Origin: Candidatus Nanopelagicales bacterium | GTDB lineage: Bacteria; Actinomycetota; Actinomycetes; S36-B12; CAIYMF01 | NCBI GenBank assembly: GCA_017882705.1 | Contig: JADGOZ010000062.1 | Coordinates: 1-40,939 of the forward strand | DNA length: 40,939 bases | Direction of reading: 5' to 3' | In this document: one piece after another, positions 16,210-23,381 of the stretch | How positions within the stretch are numbered: the stretch's first letter is position 1 | Layout: the number at the start of each line of letters is the position of its first letter | Program-made: the position numbers and the translations under genes | Notes under the pieces: model-generated | Databases searched by the model: none | Seen by the model: only the letters and a program-made list of their open reading frames with translations | What the model was told of the DNA's origin: nothing

Positions 16210-16947
16210 GTGTTCTACTGGGTGTGCAAGTACATCCTGATCGGCCCCTGGCTCAAGCTGCTCTTCCGGCCGCAGGTCGAGGGTCTCGAGAACCTCCCCA
16301 CCGACGGCGCCGCGATCCTCGCGAGCAACCACCTGTCGTTCTCCGACTCGATCTTCCTCCCGCTCGTGTGCCGACGACGGATCACCTTCCTCGCCAAGAG
16401 CGACTACTTCACCACCCCGGGCTTCAAGGGCTGGCTCACCAAGCTCTTCATGTCCGGCGTCGGCCAGGTGCCCGTGGACCGCTCCGGCGGTCGCGCGTCC
16501 GAGGCGGCGCTGCGCACCGGGCTGCGCATCCTGTCCGAGGGTGAGTTCCTCGGCATCTACCCCGAGGGCACCCGCTCCGGCGACGGCCGGCTCTACCGCG
16601 GCAAGACCGGCGTGGCCCGGATGGCGCTCGAGGCCAGAGTCCCCGTCGTGCCGTGCGCCATGGTCAACACCCACCTCATCCAGCCGCCCGGACGCGTCCG
16701 GCCGAAGATCATGCGGGTCAAGATCTCGATCGGCGCTCCGCTGGACTTCTCCCGCTACGAGGGCATGTCCGGCGACCGCTTCGTGCTGCGCTCGATGACC
16801 GACGAGATCATGTACGAGCTCATGCAGCTCTCGGGCCAGGAGTACGTCGACATGTACGCCGCCAAGGCCAAGCAGCTCAGTGCCGACGCCGCCCTCGTGG
16901 TCGAGGCGCCGGAGCCCGGCGAGCTCGCCGCCGCACCTGCAGCCTGA
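16210..16947 (+). CDS. plsC: 1-acyl-sn-glycerol-3-phosphate acyltransferase (PlsC family)
   Basis: Transfers an acyl group to lysophosphatidate in phospholipid synthesis. 245 residues: N-terminal hydrophobic segment (FYWVCKYILIGPWLKLLF), block I N-H41-LSFS-D46 (HX4D), block II region GQVPVDRSGGRAS, block III YPEGTRS at 117-123, block IV VPVVPCAMVNT. GTG 16210 was chosen over the longer frame because of the GGAGG cluster just upstream and the membrane segment beginning immediately. The last ~20 residues are Ala/Pro/Glu-rich. Position-equivalent to Rv2182c. Other PlsC-fold acyltransferases are possible. Confidence 0.9.
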   Translation: MFYWVCKYILIGPWLKLLFRPQVEGLENLPTDGAAILASNHLSFSDSIFLPLVCRRRITFLAKSDYFTTPGFKGWLTKLFMSGVGQVPVDRSGGRASEAALRTGLRILSEGEFLGIYPEGTRSGDGRLYRGKTGVARMALEARVPVVPCAMVNTHLIQPPGRVRPKIMRVKISIGAPLDFSRYEGMSGDRFVLRSMTDEIMYELMQLSGQEYVDMYAAKAKQLSADAALVVEAPEPGELAAAPAA

Positions 16948-16971
16948 CGCGCTGACCGGCCGCGGCCCGCG

Positions 16972-17439
16972 TCAGCCCGCGGCGCGCAGGGCCTTGACCT
17001 CGTCGAGCAGGGCGGCGATCTGCGCGTCCTGGGCGAGCAGGTGCGCCTGGATCTGCTGGGACTCCACGAGGATCGCCGAGGCGTCGTCGTAGGTCGCCTG
17101 GGACCGCGAGTCGGCCGCTGCTGCCTGGACGTTCTGGCCGACGATGATGATCGGCAGCAGGGCGAGCTGAAGGAACGTCTGCGCGATCCACGCGACGATG
17201 ATGAGGACGTTGCCCGACCCGAAGGCGGACGGCGCGCTGATGAGCGCGAGCACGGTGAAGACGTACGCCGTCCACATCGTGCCGACGAGCACCGTGATGC
17301 GCAGACCGATCTTGGCGTTCAGCCGCGCCAGCGGGCCGGGGCCGTGCAGGTTCAGCCGCGCGTCGACGACCTTCGGGGGACCGGCCGTGAGTCGGGCCTG
17401 GGCGTGCGGGTGCGGCGTGTACGTGAAGGTCTCGGACAT
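16972..17439 (-). CDS. DUF1003-like membrane protein
   Basis: 155 residues. Two hydrophobic segments (ITVLVGTMWTAYVFTVLALISAP near 50-72 and NVLIIVAWIAQTFLQLALLPIIIVGQN near 77-103) followed by a Gln/Ala-rich coiled helix (DDASAILVESQQIQAHLLAQDAQIAALLDEVKAL), the layout of DUF1003 proteins. Function unknown. ATG 17439 has a weak GACCCT box 6 nt upstream and no ribosome site. It ends 24 nt from the convergent acyltransferase, and lies 46 nt downstream of glpK's end on the same strand? No: glpK ends at 17486, so this gene follows glpK and could be read through from it. Confidence 0.75.
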   Translation of the reverse strand: MSETFTYTPHPHAQARLTAGPPKVVDARLNLHGPGPLARLNAKIGLRITVLVGTMWTAYVFTVLALISAPSAFGSGNVLIIVAWIAQTFLQLALLPIIIVGQNVQAAAADSRSQATYDDASAILVESQQIQAHLLAQDAQIAALLDEVKALRAAG

Positions 17440-17485
17440 GCCGCCAGGGTCGCACGCTCGCCCTGGTCACGAGGGGGTCCGGCAG

Positions 17486-18967
17486 CTAGACGGTCGCCCA
17501 GGACTTCGAGCGCTCGACGGCGACGCGCCAGCGCCGGTGCGCCGTCTCGTCGCCCGGGCGCGGGTCGAACCGCGCGTCGCGGTGCACGACGCCGGCGATC
17601 TCGTCGGTCGACGACCAGACGCCGGTCGCCAGGCCGGCGAGGAACGCAGCACCGAGGCCGGTGGTCTCGAGGATCGCAGCGCGAGCGACCGGCACCTGGA
17701 GGGCGTCCGCCTGCAGCTGGCAGAGGAACCCGTTGGCGGAGGCCCCGCCGTCGACCGCGAGCTCGGGCACGTGGACGCCGCCTTCGTGGATCATCAGGTC
17801 GACGACGTCCTGCACCTCGAACGCGATGGCCTCGAGCGTGGCCCGCACGATGTGCGCCCGGGTCGTGCCGCGGCTGATGCCGAGGATCGTGCCCCGGGCG
17901 TGCGGGTCCCAGTCGGGGGCGCCGAGCCCGGTGAGCGCGGGTACGAAGACCACGCCGCCGGAGTCGGGCACGGACTGCGCCAGCGCCTCGGTCTCGCTCG
18001 CGCTCGTGATGATCTGCAGGCCGTCGCGCAGCCACTGCACGGCAGCGCCGGTGACGAACACGGCGCCCTCGAGCGCGTAGGTCAGCCGGCCGTCGGGGTG
18101 CTGCCAGGCCACGGTGGTGAGGAGCCCGGTCGACGAACGCACCGGGCGGTCGCCGGTGTTGACCAGGACGAAGGAGCCGGTGCCGTAGGTGCACTTACTG
18201 GTTCCCTCGGCGAAGCAGCCCTGGCCGAACAGCGCGGCCTGCTGGTCGCCGGCGATGCCGGCCACCGGGAGCTCGAGACCGAGGAAGACCGACGGGTCGG
18301 TGCTGCCGATGACGCCGTAGGAGGGCACGACCTCCGGGAGCGCGTCGATCGGCACGCCGAAGACGTCGCAGAGCTCCTGGCTCCAGGCACCCGCGTGGAT
18401 GTCGTAGAGCAGCGTGCGCGACGCGTTGGACGCGTCGGTCACGTGGTGCAGGCCGCGCGTCATGCGCGCCACGAGGTAGGAGTCGACGGTGCCCACCGCG
18501 ACGCGGCCGCTCGTGACCTGCGCCCACACGTGCGGCTCGTTGAGCGAGATCCAGGTCAGCTTCGTCGCGGAGAAGTAGGGGTCGAGGCGCAGGCCGGTGA
18601 GCTCGGCGATGCGCGGCTCGCGACCGTCGGCGCGGAGCTGGTCGCAGAGCCCCGCCGTACGCCGGTCCTGCCACACGATCGCCCGGCGCGGTGCCCCGAG
18701 CGTCTCGCGGTCCCAGAGCACGACCGTCTCGCGCTGGTTCGTGATGCCGACCGCGGTCGGCCGGTCGCCGTCCTCGAGGGTGGCGAGCGCGTCGCGTGTC
18801 GCCGCGAGGGTGGCGGCCCAGATGTCCTGCGGGTCGTGCTCGACCCAGCCCTCGCTCGGGAAGTGCTGGGCGAACTCGGAGTAGCCGCGGGCGAGGATCG
18901 TCGCGTCGGTCGAGACGACGAGCGCGGTGACGCCCGTGGTGCCGGCGTCGATCGCCAGGATGCTCAT
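17486..18967 (-). CDS. glpK: Glycerol kinase
   Basis: Phosphorylates glycerol to sn-glycerol 3-phosphate (FGGY family), entry to glycolysis and phospholipids. 493 residues, standard length. Starts with the phosphate-binding AIDAGTTGVTALV; NQRETVVLWDRETL and IVWQDRRT at the substrate site; GIAGDQQAALFGQGCF and CTYGTGSFVLVN; VDGGASANGFLCQLQADAL near the C-terminus. Start ATG 18967 overlaps the DUF1028 stop (ATGA) and has GGAGGG 8 nt upstream. No glpF or glpD is nearby. The frame upstream of 18967 is antisense noise. Confidence 0.95.
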   Translation of the reverse strand: MSILAIDAGTTGVTALVVSTDATILARGYSEFAQHFPSEGWVEHDPQDIWAATLAATRDALATLEDGDRPTAVGITNQRETVVLWDRETLGAPRRAIVWQDRRTAGLCDQLRADGREPRIAELTGLRLDPYFSATKLTWISLNEPHVWAQVTSGRVAVGTVDSYLVARMTRGLHHVTDASNASRTLLYDIHAGAWSQELCDVFGVPIDALPEVVPSYGVIGSTDPSVFLGLELPVAGIAGDQQAALFGQGCFAEGTSKCTYGTGSFVLVNTGDRPVRSSTGLLTTVAWQHPDGRLTYALEGAVFVTGAAVQWLRDGLQIITSASETEALAQSVPDSGGVVFVPALTGLGAPDWDPHARGTILGISRGTTRAHIVRATLEAIAFEVQDVVDLMIHEGGVHVPELAVDGGASANGFLCQLQADALQVPVARAAILETTGLGAAFLAGLATGVWSSTDEIAGVVHRDARFDPRPGDETAHRRWRVAVERSKSWATV

Positions 18968-19836
18968 GCCTGCCCTCCAGGGGTGCCGTCTCCGGTGAGT
19001 GCGCGCAGGTGGTCGAGGACGAGGGGGTCGATCCGGCCGGGGACCATCCGCTCCTCGAGGTTCTCGATGCCGGCCCAGCCTTCGAGCGCGGTCGTGAGGT
19101 AGAAGTCCGTGTGCCCGAGGGTGGTCAGCCGTCGGCGTACCTCGTCGGCGACGTCGCCCTCGAGCGGCAGGCATGCGGCGGGGTCGGGTCGCTCGAAGAG
19201 CAGATCCCGGATGCCGAGCAGCCGGACGAGCTCGGGCACGGGGTCGGGATGGTCGTCGACGCGGAGGTCGACCAGGACATCGCTGCCGCCGCCGTAGCCG
19301 CCGCCAGGGGTGACGACGAGGAGCGAGGCGCTCTGCCGCCCGCGGGAGTCGCCGCCGGCCCGGTCGCCGGCCAGCAGCGCGTCGAGCAGCCGGTGCCGGA
19401 ACGGCCGGGCGGCGTCGGAGCCTCGCCAGCTGGTCTCGACCGCCTCGACGACCTCGGGGCCGGTGAGGATGTTGCCCTGGATCGCATACGCCGATCCGCC
19501 GCGCGTGACGCCGCTGGAGCCGCCGGCCCACGGGAGGCAGGCCGAGCCGGTGAAGGTCGCGGCACCGCCGCGGGCGTCGACGACACCGGCCTGGCGGTGC
19601 TCGTGCCCGTCGTCCTCGACGAGCAGGTTGGTGAGCACGTCGTGGGCCTCGCCTCCGGCGGCCAGCATGGCCAGCCCGCGCGGGCGGTAGGCGAGGTTGG
19701 CCATCGCCTGGGTGGCGATCGCCCCGGCGCCGACCTCGGCTGCGGGCACGGCGGCGCCGACGGCCAGGAACTTCGAGGCGACGGCGACGCCGAGCTCGGA
19801 GCCGTCCTCGGAGCAGGCCACGATCGAGAAGGTCAT
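18964..19836 (-). CDS. DUF1028 (predicted Ntn-hydrolase fold) protein
   Basis: 290 residues. The N-terminal ~215 residues match DUF1028: MTFSIVACSEDGSELGVAVASKFLAVGAAVP, then GAIATQAMANLAYRPRGLAML and AIQGNILTGPEVVEAV, with RLLDALLAGDRAGGDSRGRQSASLLVV, a strongly conserved DRAGGDxRGxQSA block. Thr2 could be an N-terminal nucleophile as in Ntn hydrolases, an inference from family proposals. The C-terminal ~75 residues contain a possible peptidoglycan-binding-like helical module. ATG 19836 follows TAGCGT by 8 nt, so the gene is probably leaderless. Coupled to glpK by ATGA overlap. Confidence 0.85.
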   Translation of the reverse strand: MTFSIVACSEDGSELGVAVASKFLAVGAAVPAAEVGAGAIATQAMANLAYRPRGLAMLAAGGEAHDVLTNLLVEDDGHEHRQAGVVDARGGAATFTGSACLPWAGGSSGVTRGGSAYAIQGNILTGPEVVEAVETSWRGSDAARPFRHRLLDALLAGDRAGGDSRGRQSASLLVVTPGGGYGGGSDVLVDLRVDDHPDPVPELVRLLGIRDLLFERPDPAACLPLEGDVADEVRRRLTTLGHTDFYLTTALEGWAGIENLEERMVPGRIDPLVLDHLRALTGDGTPGGQA

Positions 19837-19844
19837 GGCTCGGG

Positions 19845-19850
19845 ACGCTA
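19845..19850 (-). promoter_or_regulatory. Leaderless -10 box for DUF1028-glpK
   Basis: TAGCGT on the minus strand, 8 nt before ATG 19836; would drive the two-gene operon. Confidence 0.45.
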
Positions 19851-19980
19851 GCGCGCGGGAGGCTCCGACGCAGGCAGGACCGCGGCCCGGGTCCGGCATA
19901 CCGATGGACGGTGATGACTGTCCGGATGCTGAGCGGTGTCGCGTCGGCGGGGCCGGGTACGGTTGGATGGTCCCGCGTGC

Positions 19981-19998
19981 CATGACAGCGTTGTCATG
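19981..19998. promoter_or_regulatory. LacI-type operator upstream of pfkA
   Basis: CATGACAGCGTTGTCATG: an 18-bp palindrome centred on CG, 8 of 9 pairs matching. TGACA..CG..TGTCA is the consensus form of LacI-family operators. It ends 32 bp before pfkA. Its right half contains TTGTCA, which could double as a -35 element, though no good -10 follows. A TACGGT box at 19958-19963 is another promoter option, with the operator in the leader. Confidence 0.55.
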
Positions 19999-20030
19999 AG
20001 CCCCATCATTTCCTACGCATGAGGAGAACC

Positions 20031-21056
20031 ATGCGCGTCGGAGTGCTCACCGGCGGCGGCGACTGCCCCGGTCTCAATGCCGTCATCCGAGCCGTCGTCC
20101 GCAAGGGCGTGACCGAGTACGGCTACGAGTTCGTCGGGTTCCGCGACGGCTGGAAGGGTCCGCTCGAGGGCCTCACCACCGACCTGGGCATCACCCAGGT
20201 CCGGGGCATCCTGCCCCGCGGCGGGACGATCCTCGGCTCGAGCCGGACGAACCCCATCAAGATCGAGGGCGGCGTCGAGGCGATCAAGGCCAACCTCGCG
20301 GCCCAGGGCGTCGACGCCCTCATCGCGATCGGCGGCGAGGACACCCTCGGGGTCGCGACCGCGCTGCACGACCACGGCGTCCCCGTCGTCGGCGTGCCGA
20401 AGACCATCGACAACGACCTGTCGGGCACCGACTACACGTTCGGCTTCGACACCGCGGTCACCATCGCGTCCGAGGCGATCGACCGTCTGCACACGACGGC
20501 CGAGTCGCACCACCGGATCCTCGTCGTCGAGGTCATGGGTCGCCACGCCGGCTGGATCGCTCTTCACTCCGGCGTGTCCGGCGGAGCCAACGGCATCCTC
20601 ATCCCCGAGGTGCCCTTCGACCTCGACGAGGTCGCGGGCTGGGTCGAGAGCCGCTTCCGCTCGCACTACGCGCCGATCCTCGTCGTGAGCGAGGGCGCGC
20701 TGCCCGCCGACGGCGACCTGATCACGAAGGACCAGACGCTCGACGCGTTCGGCCACGTGCGCCTGTCGGGCATCGGCGACTGGCTCGCGTCGGGCCTCGA
20801 GGCGAAGACGGGCAAGGAGGCTCGCGCGTCGGTCCTCGGCCACATCCAGCGCGGTGGCACCCCCACGGCGTTCGACCGCGTCCTGGCGACCCGCTTCGGC
20901 CTGCAGGCCATCGACTCGATCCACGACAAGCAGTACGGCATCATGGTTGCCCTGCGCGGCACCGACATCGTCCGCGTGCCGCTCATCGAGGGCACGGGCG
21001 TGCTCAAGACCGTCCCCGCGGAGCGCTACGACGAAGTGCGGACGTTCTTCGGGTGA
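20031..21056 (+). CDS. pfkA: 6-phosphofructokinase, PPi-type signature
   Basis: Phosphorylates fructose 6-phosphate to the 1,6-bisphosphate. 341 residues, group III-like bacterial length. TGGGDCPGLNAVIR at the nucleotide/phosphate site; G101-G102-E103-D104-T105 and PK124-TIDND; MGRHAGWIALHSG and GHIQRGGTPTAFDR complete the site. Asp at 104 and Lys at 124 are the residue pair associated with PPi-dependent enzymes; ATP enzymes carry Gly104. So PPi is the predicted phosphoryl donor, an inference. ATG 20031 follows GAGGAG; an ATG four codons upstream lies before the ribosome site and is rejected. A LacI-type operator precedes it. Confidence 0.92.
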   Translation: MRVGVLTGGGDCPGLNAVIRAVVRKGVTEYGYEFVGFRDGWKGPLEGLTTDLGITQVRGILPRGGTILGSSRTNPIKIEGGVEAIKANLAAQGVDALIAIGGEDTLGVATALHDHGVPVVGVPKTIDNDLSGTDYTFGFDTAVTIASEAIDRLHTTAESHHRILVVEVMGRHAGWIALHSGVSGGANGILIPEVPFDLDEVAGWVESRFRSHYAPILVVSEGALPADGDLITKDQTLDAFGHVRLSGIGDWLASGLEAKTGKEARASVLGHIQRGGTPTAFDRVLATRFGLQAIDSIHDKQYGIMVALRGTDIVRVPLIEGTGVLKTVPAERYDEVRTFFG

Positions 21057-21062
21057 GGTTCG

Positions 21063-21113
21063 CGATGACGGACGCCTGGATCGCATAGAACGCGATGCAG
21101 GCGTCCTTCATCG
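21063..21113. repeat. Palindromic repeat element, copy A
   Basis: Two 22-nt arms (21063-21084, 21092-21113) with a 7-nt loop, ATAGAAC; 20 of 22 positions pair. The right arm is 20/21 identical to the right arm of copy B at 29093-29113. It starts 6 nt after pfkA's stop and ends 61 nt before aroG. No U-run follows, but the hairpin could end or protect the pfkA mRNA. Read on the minus strand it also encodes MKDACIAFYAIQASVIAN, similar to the peptide of copy B; on the plus strand it holds a 7-codon ORF, MTDAWIA. Confidence 0.7.
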
Positions 21114-21161
21114 ACGACGTCCGGCACGCATACCGGCTCGGGGCCTTGTGCTCCGGGCCCT

Positions 21162-21167
21162 TAGTCT
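21162..21167 (+). promoter_or_regulatory. Leaderless -10 box, aroG
   Basis: TAGTCT, 7 nt before ATG 21175. If used, the mRNA starts at the ATG and excludes the upstream hairpin. Confidence 0.5.
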
Positions 21168-21174
21168 TTGGGGC

Positions 21175-22515
21175 ATGGTGGACGTGATCTCGTGGCCTGG
21201 CCTTCCCGCTGCGCAGCAGCCGGTGTGGCCGGACGAGGCTGCGCTCGCTGCTGCGCTCGGTGAGCTCCGCGCGCTGCCCCCACTCGTGTTCGCCGGGGAG
21301 TGCGACAACCTGACGGCCCGCCTCGCGGCGGCGTCGCAGGGGCAGGCGTTCGTCCTCATGGGCGGCGACTGTGCGGAGACGTTCGAGACCGCGACGGCCG
21401 AGGCGATCCGGGCCAAGCTCAAGACCGTCCTGCAGATGGCGATCGTCCTGACCTACGGCGCGAGCCTGCCCGTCGTGAAGGTCGGTCGGATGGCCGGGCA
21501 GTACTTCAAGCCCCGCAGCAAGGCGATCGAGCTGCGCGACGGCGTCGAGATGACGTCGTACTACGGCGACGGCGTGAACGCGCTGCCGTTCGAGGCCGCC
21601 GGCCGCGTGCCCGACCCGCAGCGGCTCGTGCGCTCCTACAACACCGCGAGCGCCACGCTGAACCTCGTGCGCGCGTTCACCCAGGGCGGTTACGCCGACC
21701 TGCGGCAGGTGCATGCCTGGAACCAGGACTTCGTCGCGGAGACCTCCGCCGGCCACCGCTACGACCAGGTCGCCGGTGAGATCGACCGTGCGCTGTCGTT
21801 CATGGCCGCGTGCGGCGCCGACCCGGAGGAGTTCAAGCGGGTCGAGTTCTACGCCGGCCACGAGGCGCTGGTGCTCGACTACGAGAAGGCGCTCACCCGC
21901 ATCGACTCGCGCACCGGCAACCTCTACGACGTGTCGGGGCACTTCGTGTGGGTGGGGGAGCGCACGCGTCAGCTCGACGGCGCGCACATCGACTTCGCCG
22001 CGCGGATCAGCAACCCGATCGGGGTGAAGCTCGGGCCGACGACGACTCCGGAGCAGGCCGTCGAGCTCGCGGAGCGGCTCAACCCCGAGCGGATCCCCGG
22101 CCGGCTGACGTTCATCACGCGCATGGGCGCGGGCACGATCCGCGACTCGCTGCCGGCGATCGTCGAGCGGGTCACCGAGGCGGGCCACCCCGTCGTGTGG
22201 GTCTGCGACCCGATGCACGGCAACACCCGCGAGGCCGCGAGCGGCCACAAGACGCGGTCCTACTCCGACGTCGCCGACGAGGTGCTCGGCTTCTTCCAGG
22301 TGCACAAGAAGCTCGGCACGGTGCCCGGCGGCATCCACGTCGAGCTCACCGGTGACGACGTCACCGAGTGCGTCGGCGGCACCGAGGGCGTCACCGAGGA
22401 CCAGCTCGGCGACCGCTACGAGACCGCGTGCGACCCGCGGCTGAACCGCGTGCAGAGCCTCGAGCTCGCGTTCGACGTCGCCGACTGGCTGCTCGACCGC
22501 CCCCGCCGCGCCTGA
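21175..22515 (+). CDS. aroG: Class II 3-deoxy-7-phosphoheptulonate (DAHP) synthase
   Basis: First enzyme of the shikimate pathway: condenses phosphoenolpyruvate and erythrose 4-phosphate. 446 residues, typical of the plant-like/AroA-II type. Metal ligands by comparison with the M. tuberculosis enzyme: Cys in LMGGDCAETF, His in DPMHGNT, Glu in HVELTGDDVTECVGG, Asp in ACDPRLN; all present. KVGRMAGQYFKPRS and RISNPIGVKLGPTT are also typical. Start ATG 21175 follows a TAGTCT box with no ribosome site. It is the counterpart of Rv2178c. A second, unrelated class I enzyme lies at 29125-30159. Confidence 0.95.
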   Translation: MVDVISWPGLPAAQQPVWPDEAALAAALGELRALPPLVFAGECDNLTARLAAASQGQAFVLMGGDCAETFETATAEAIRAKLKTVLQMAIVLTYGASLPVVKVGRMAGQYFKPRSKAIELRDGVEMTSYYGDGVNALPFEAAGRVPDPQRLVRSYNTASATLNLVRAFTQGGYADLRQVHAWNQDFVAETSAGHRYDQVAGEIDRALSFMAACGADPEEFKRVEFYAGHEALVLDYEKALTRIDSRTGNLYDVSGHFVWVGERTRQLDGAHIDFAARISNPIGVKLGPTTTPEQAVELAERLNPERIPGRLTFITRMGAGTIRDSLPAIVERVTEAGHPVVWVCDPMHGNTREAASGHKTRSYSDVADEVLGFFQVHKKLGTVPGGIHVELTGDDVTECVGGTEGVTEDQLGDRYETACDPRLNRVQSLELAFDVADWLLDRPRRA

Positions 22516-22554
22516 CCGTCAGCAGCGGACCCCGCATCGGGGCGGTGGGGCAGG

Positions 22555-23312
22555 ATGCTGGTGGCGCCCGACTCCGACGGCAACGCGCACGGGTTGATGA
22601 TCGTGAACCTGCTGCAGCACGGCAGGTCCTGGGGCAGCAGGGATACCCCCTCGGCCTCCATCTGATCGGGGCGCGACCGAGGCGTTGGTGGCCGCCATGA
22701 TCGTCGGCCTCGTGGTGCTGGCGCGCCGTCCAGCGCCCTGCAGTCGTTCGTCCCCTCGGGCTGGTCCGACCCGGTGCTCCTCACCTGCTCGCTCCTCGCG
22801 GCCCGCGTGCTCCTGGCCGTCTCGGCCGTCGGGGCGCGTCGCGCCTGGCCGCACCCGTACGGCCGGGCGGTCACGCTGCTGATCGCCCTGCTGATGGGGC
22901 TGGCCGTCCTCGCGCGGGTGACGCGCGGCGGACTGCTGACCAGCCCCTGGGACGGCGACGGGGACCGGCTCGTGGCTCAGACCGCGGCGCTGCTGCCCGT
23001 GCTGCTCGGCGGCGGCCTCGAACGGCTGCTCCCACGAGCCCGCGACGTCGGCCTCGCGCGGATCGTCGCGATCGTCGTGGGGCTGAGCGCGACGCTCGCC
23101 GTGGTCCAGGGGGTCCTGGTGGCTCAGCAGGGCCTGGGCGGGTTCTCGGTGGTCACGTCTGATGATCGCCTCGCGTTCGCCTGGCTGGCCGAGCATGCCC
23201 GCCCGGGCGAGACCGTGCTCGACGACCACCCGACGCCCTCGCCCGCGTGCCGGGCGTGGTCGAGGTGTTCCACAGCGGGAGCGTGCGCGTCTTCGAGCCG
23301 CCGCAGGCCTGA
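22555..23312 (+). pseudogene. Decayed membrane-protein gene (DUF6541-like?)
   Basis: A stretch with coding-like text in shifting frames. Frame from 22555: VAPDSDGNAHGLMIVNLLQHG; then another frame gives LGQQGYPLGLHLIGA; another VAAMIVGLVVLA; another, from about 22726 to 23230, a hydrophobic run PSSALQSFVPSGWSDPVLL to DDRLAFAWLAEHARPGETVLDDH; and finally DALARVPGVVEVFHSGSVRVF to the stop at 23310-23312. At least four shifts are needed. The order (D..GN.HG...L, then YPLGLH, then TM helices, then AFAWLAEHARPGE) resembles large multi-TM glycosyltransferase-like membrane proteins. The N-terminal and middle parts are largely missing. This fills the gap between aroG and alkA. Confidence 0.62.
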
Positions 23313-23368
23313 CCCCCCGCGCGACGGCCGGGTCCGATTCCCGCCAGCCGGTCGCTGTCGGAGTGGGG

Positions 23369-23374
23369 CAGACT
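23369..23374 (+). promoter_or_regulatory. Candidate leaderless -10 box, Ada/AlkA fusion
   Basis: CAGACT, 7 nt before ATG 23382. Confidence 0.4.
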
Positions 23375-23381
23375 GCTCTGC

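Noticed and set aside
21063..21113. Copy A hairpin as an intrinsic terminator of pfkA
   Set aside because: There is no U-run after the stem, so rho-independent termination is not supported, though a 3'-end stabilising role remains possible.
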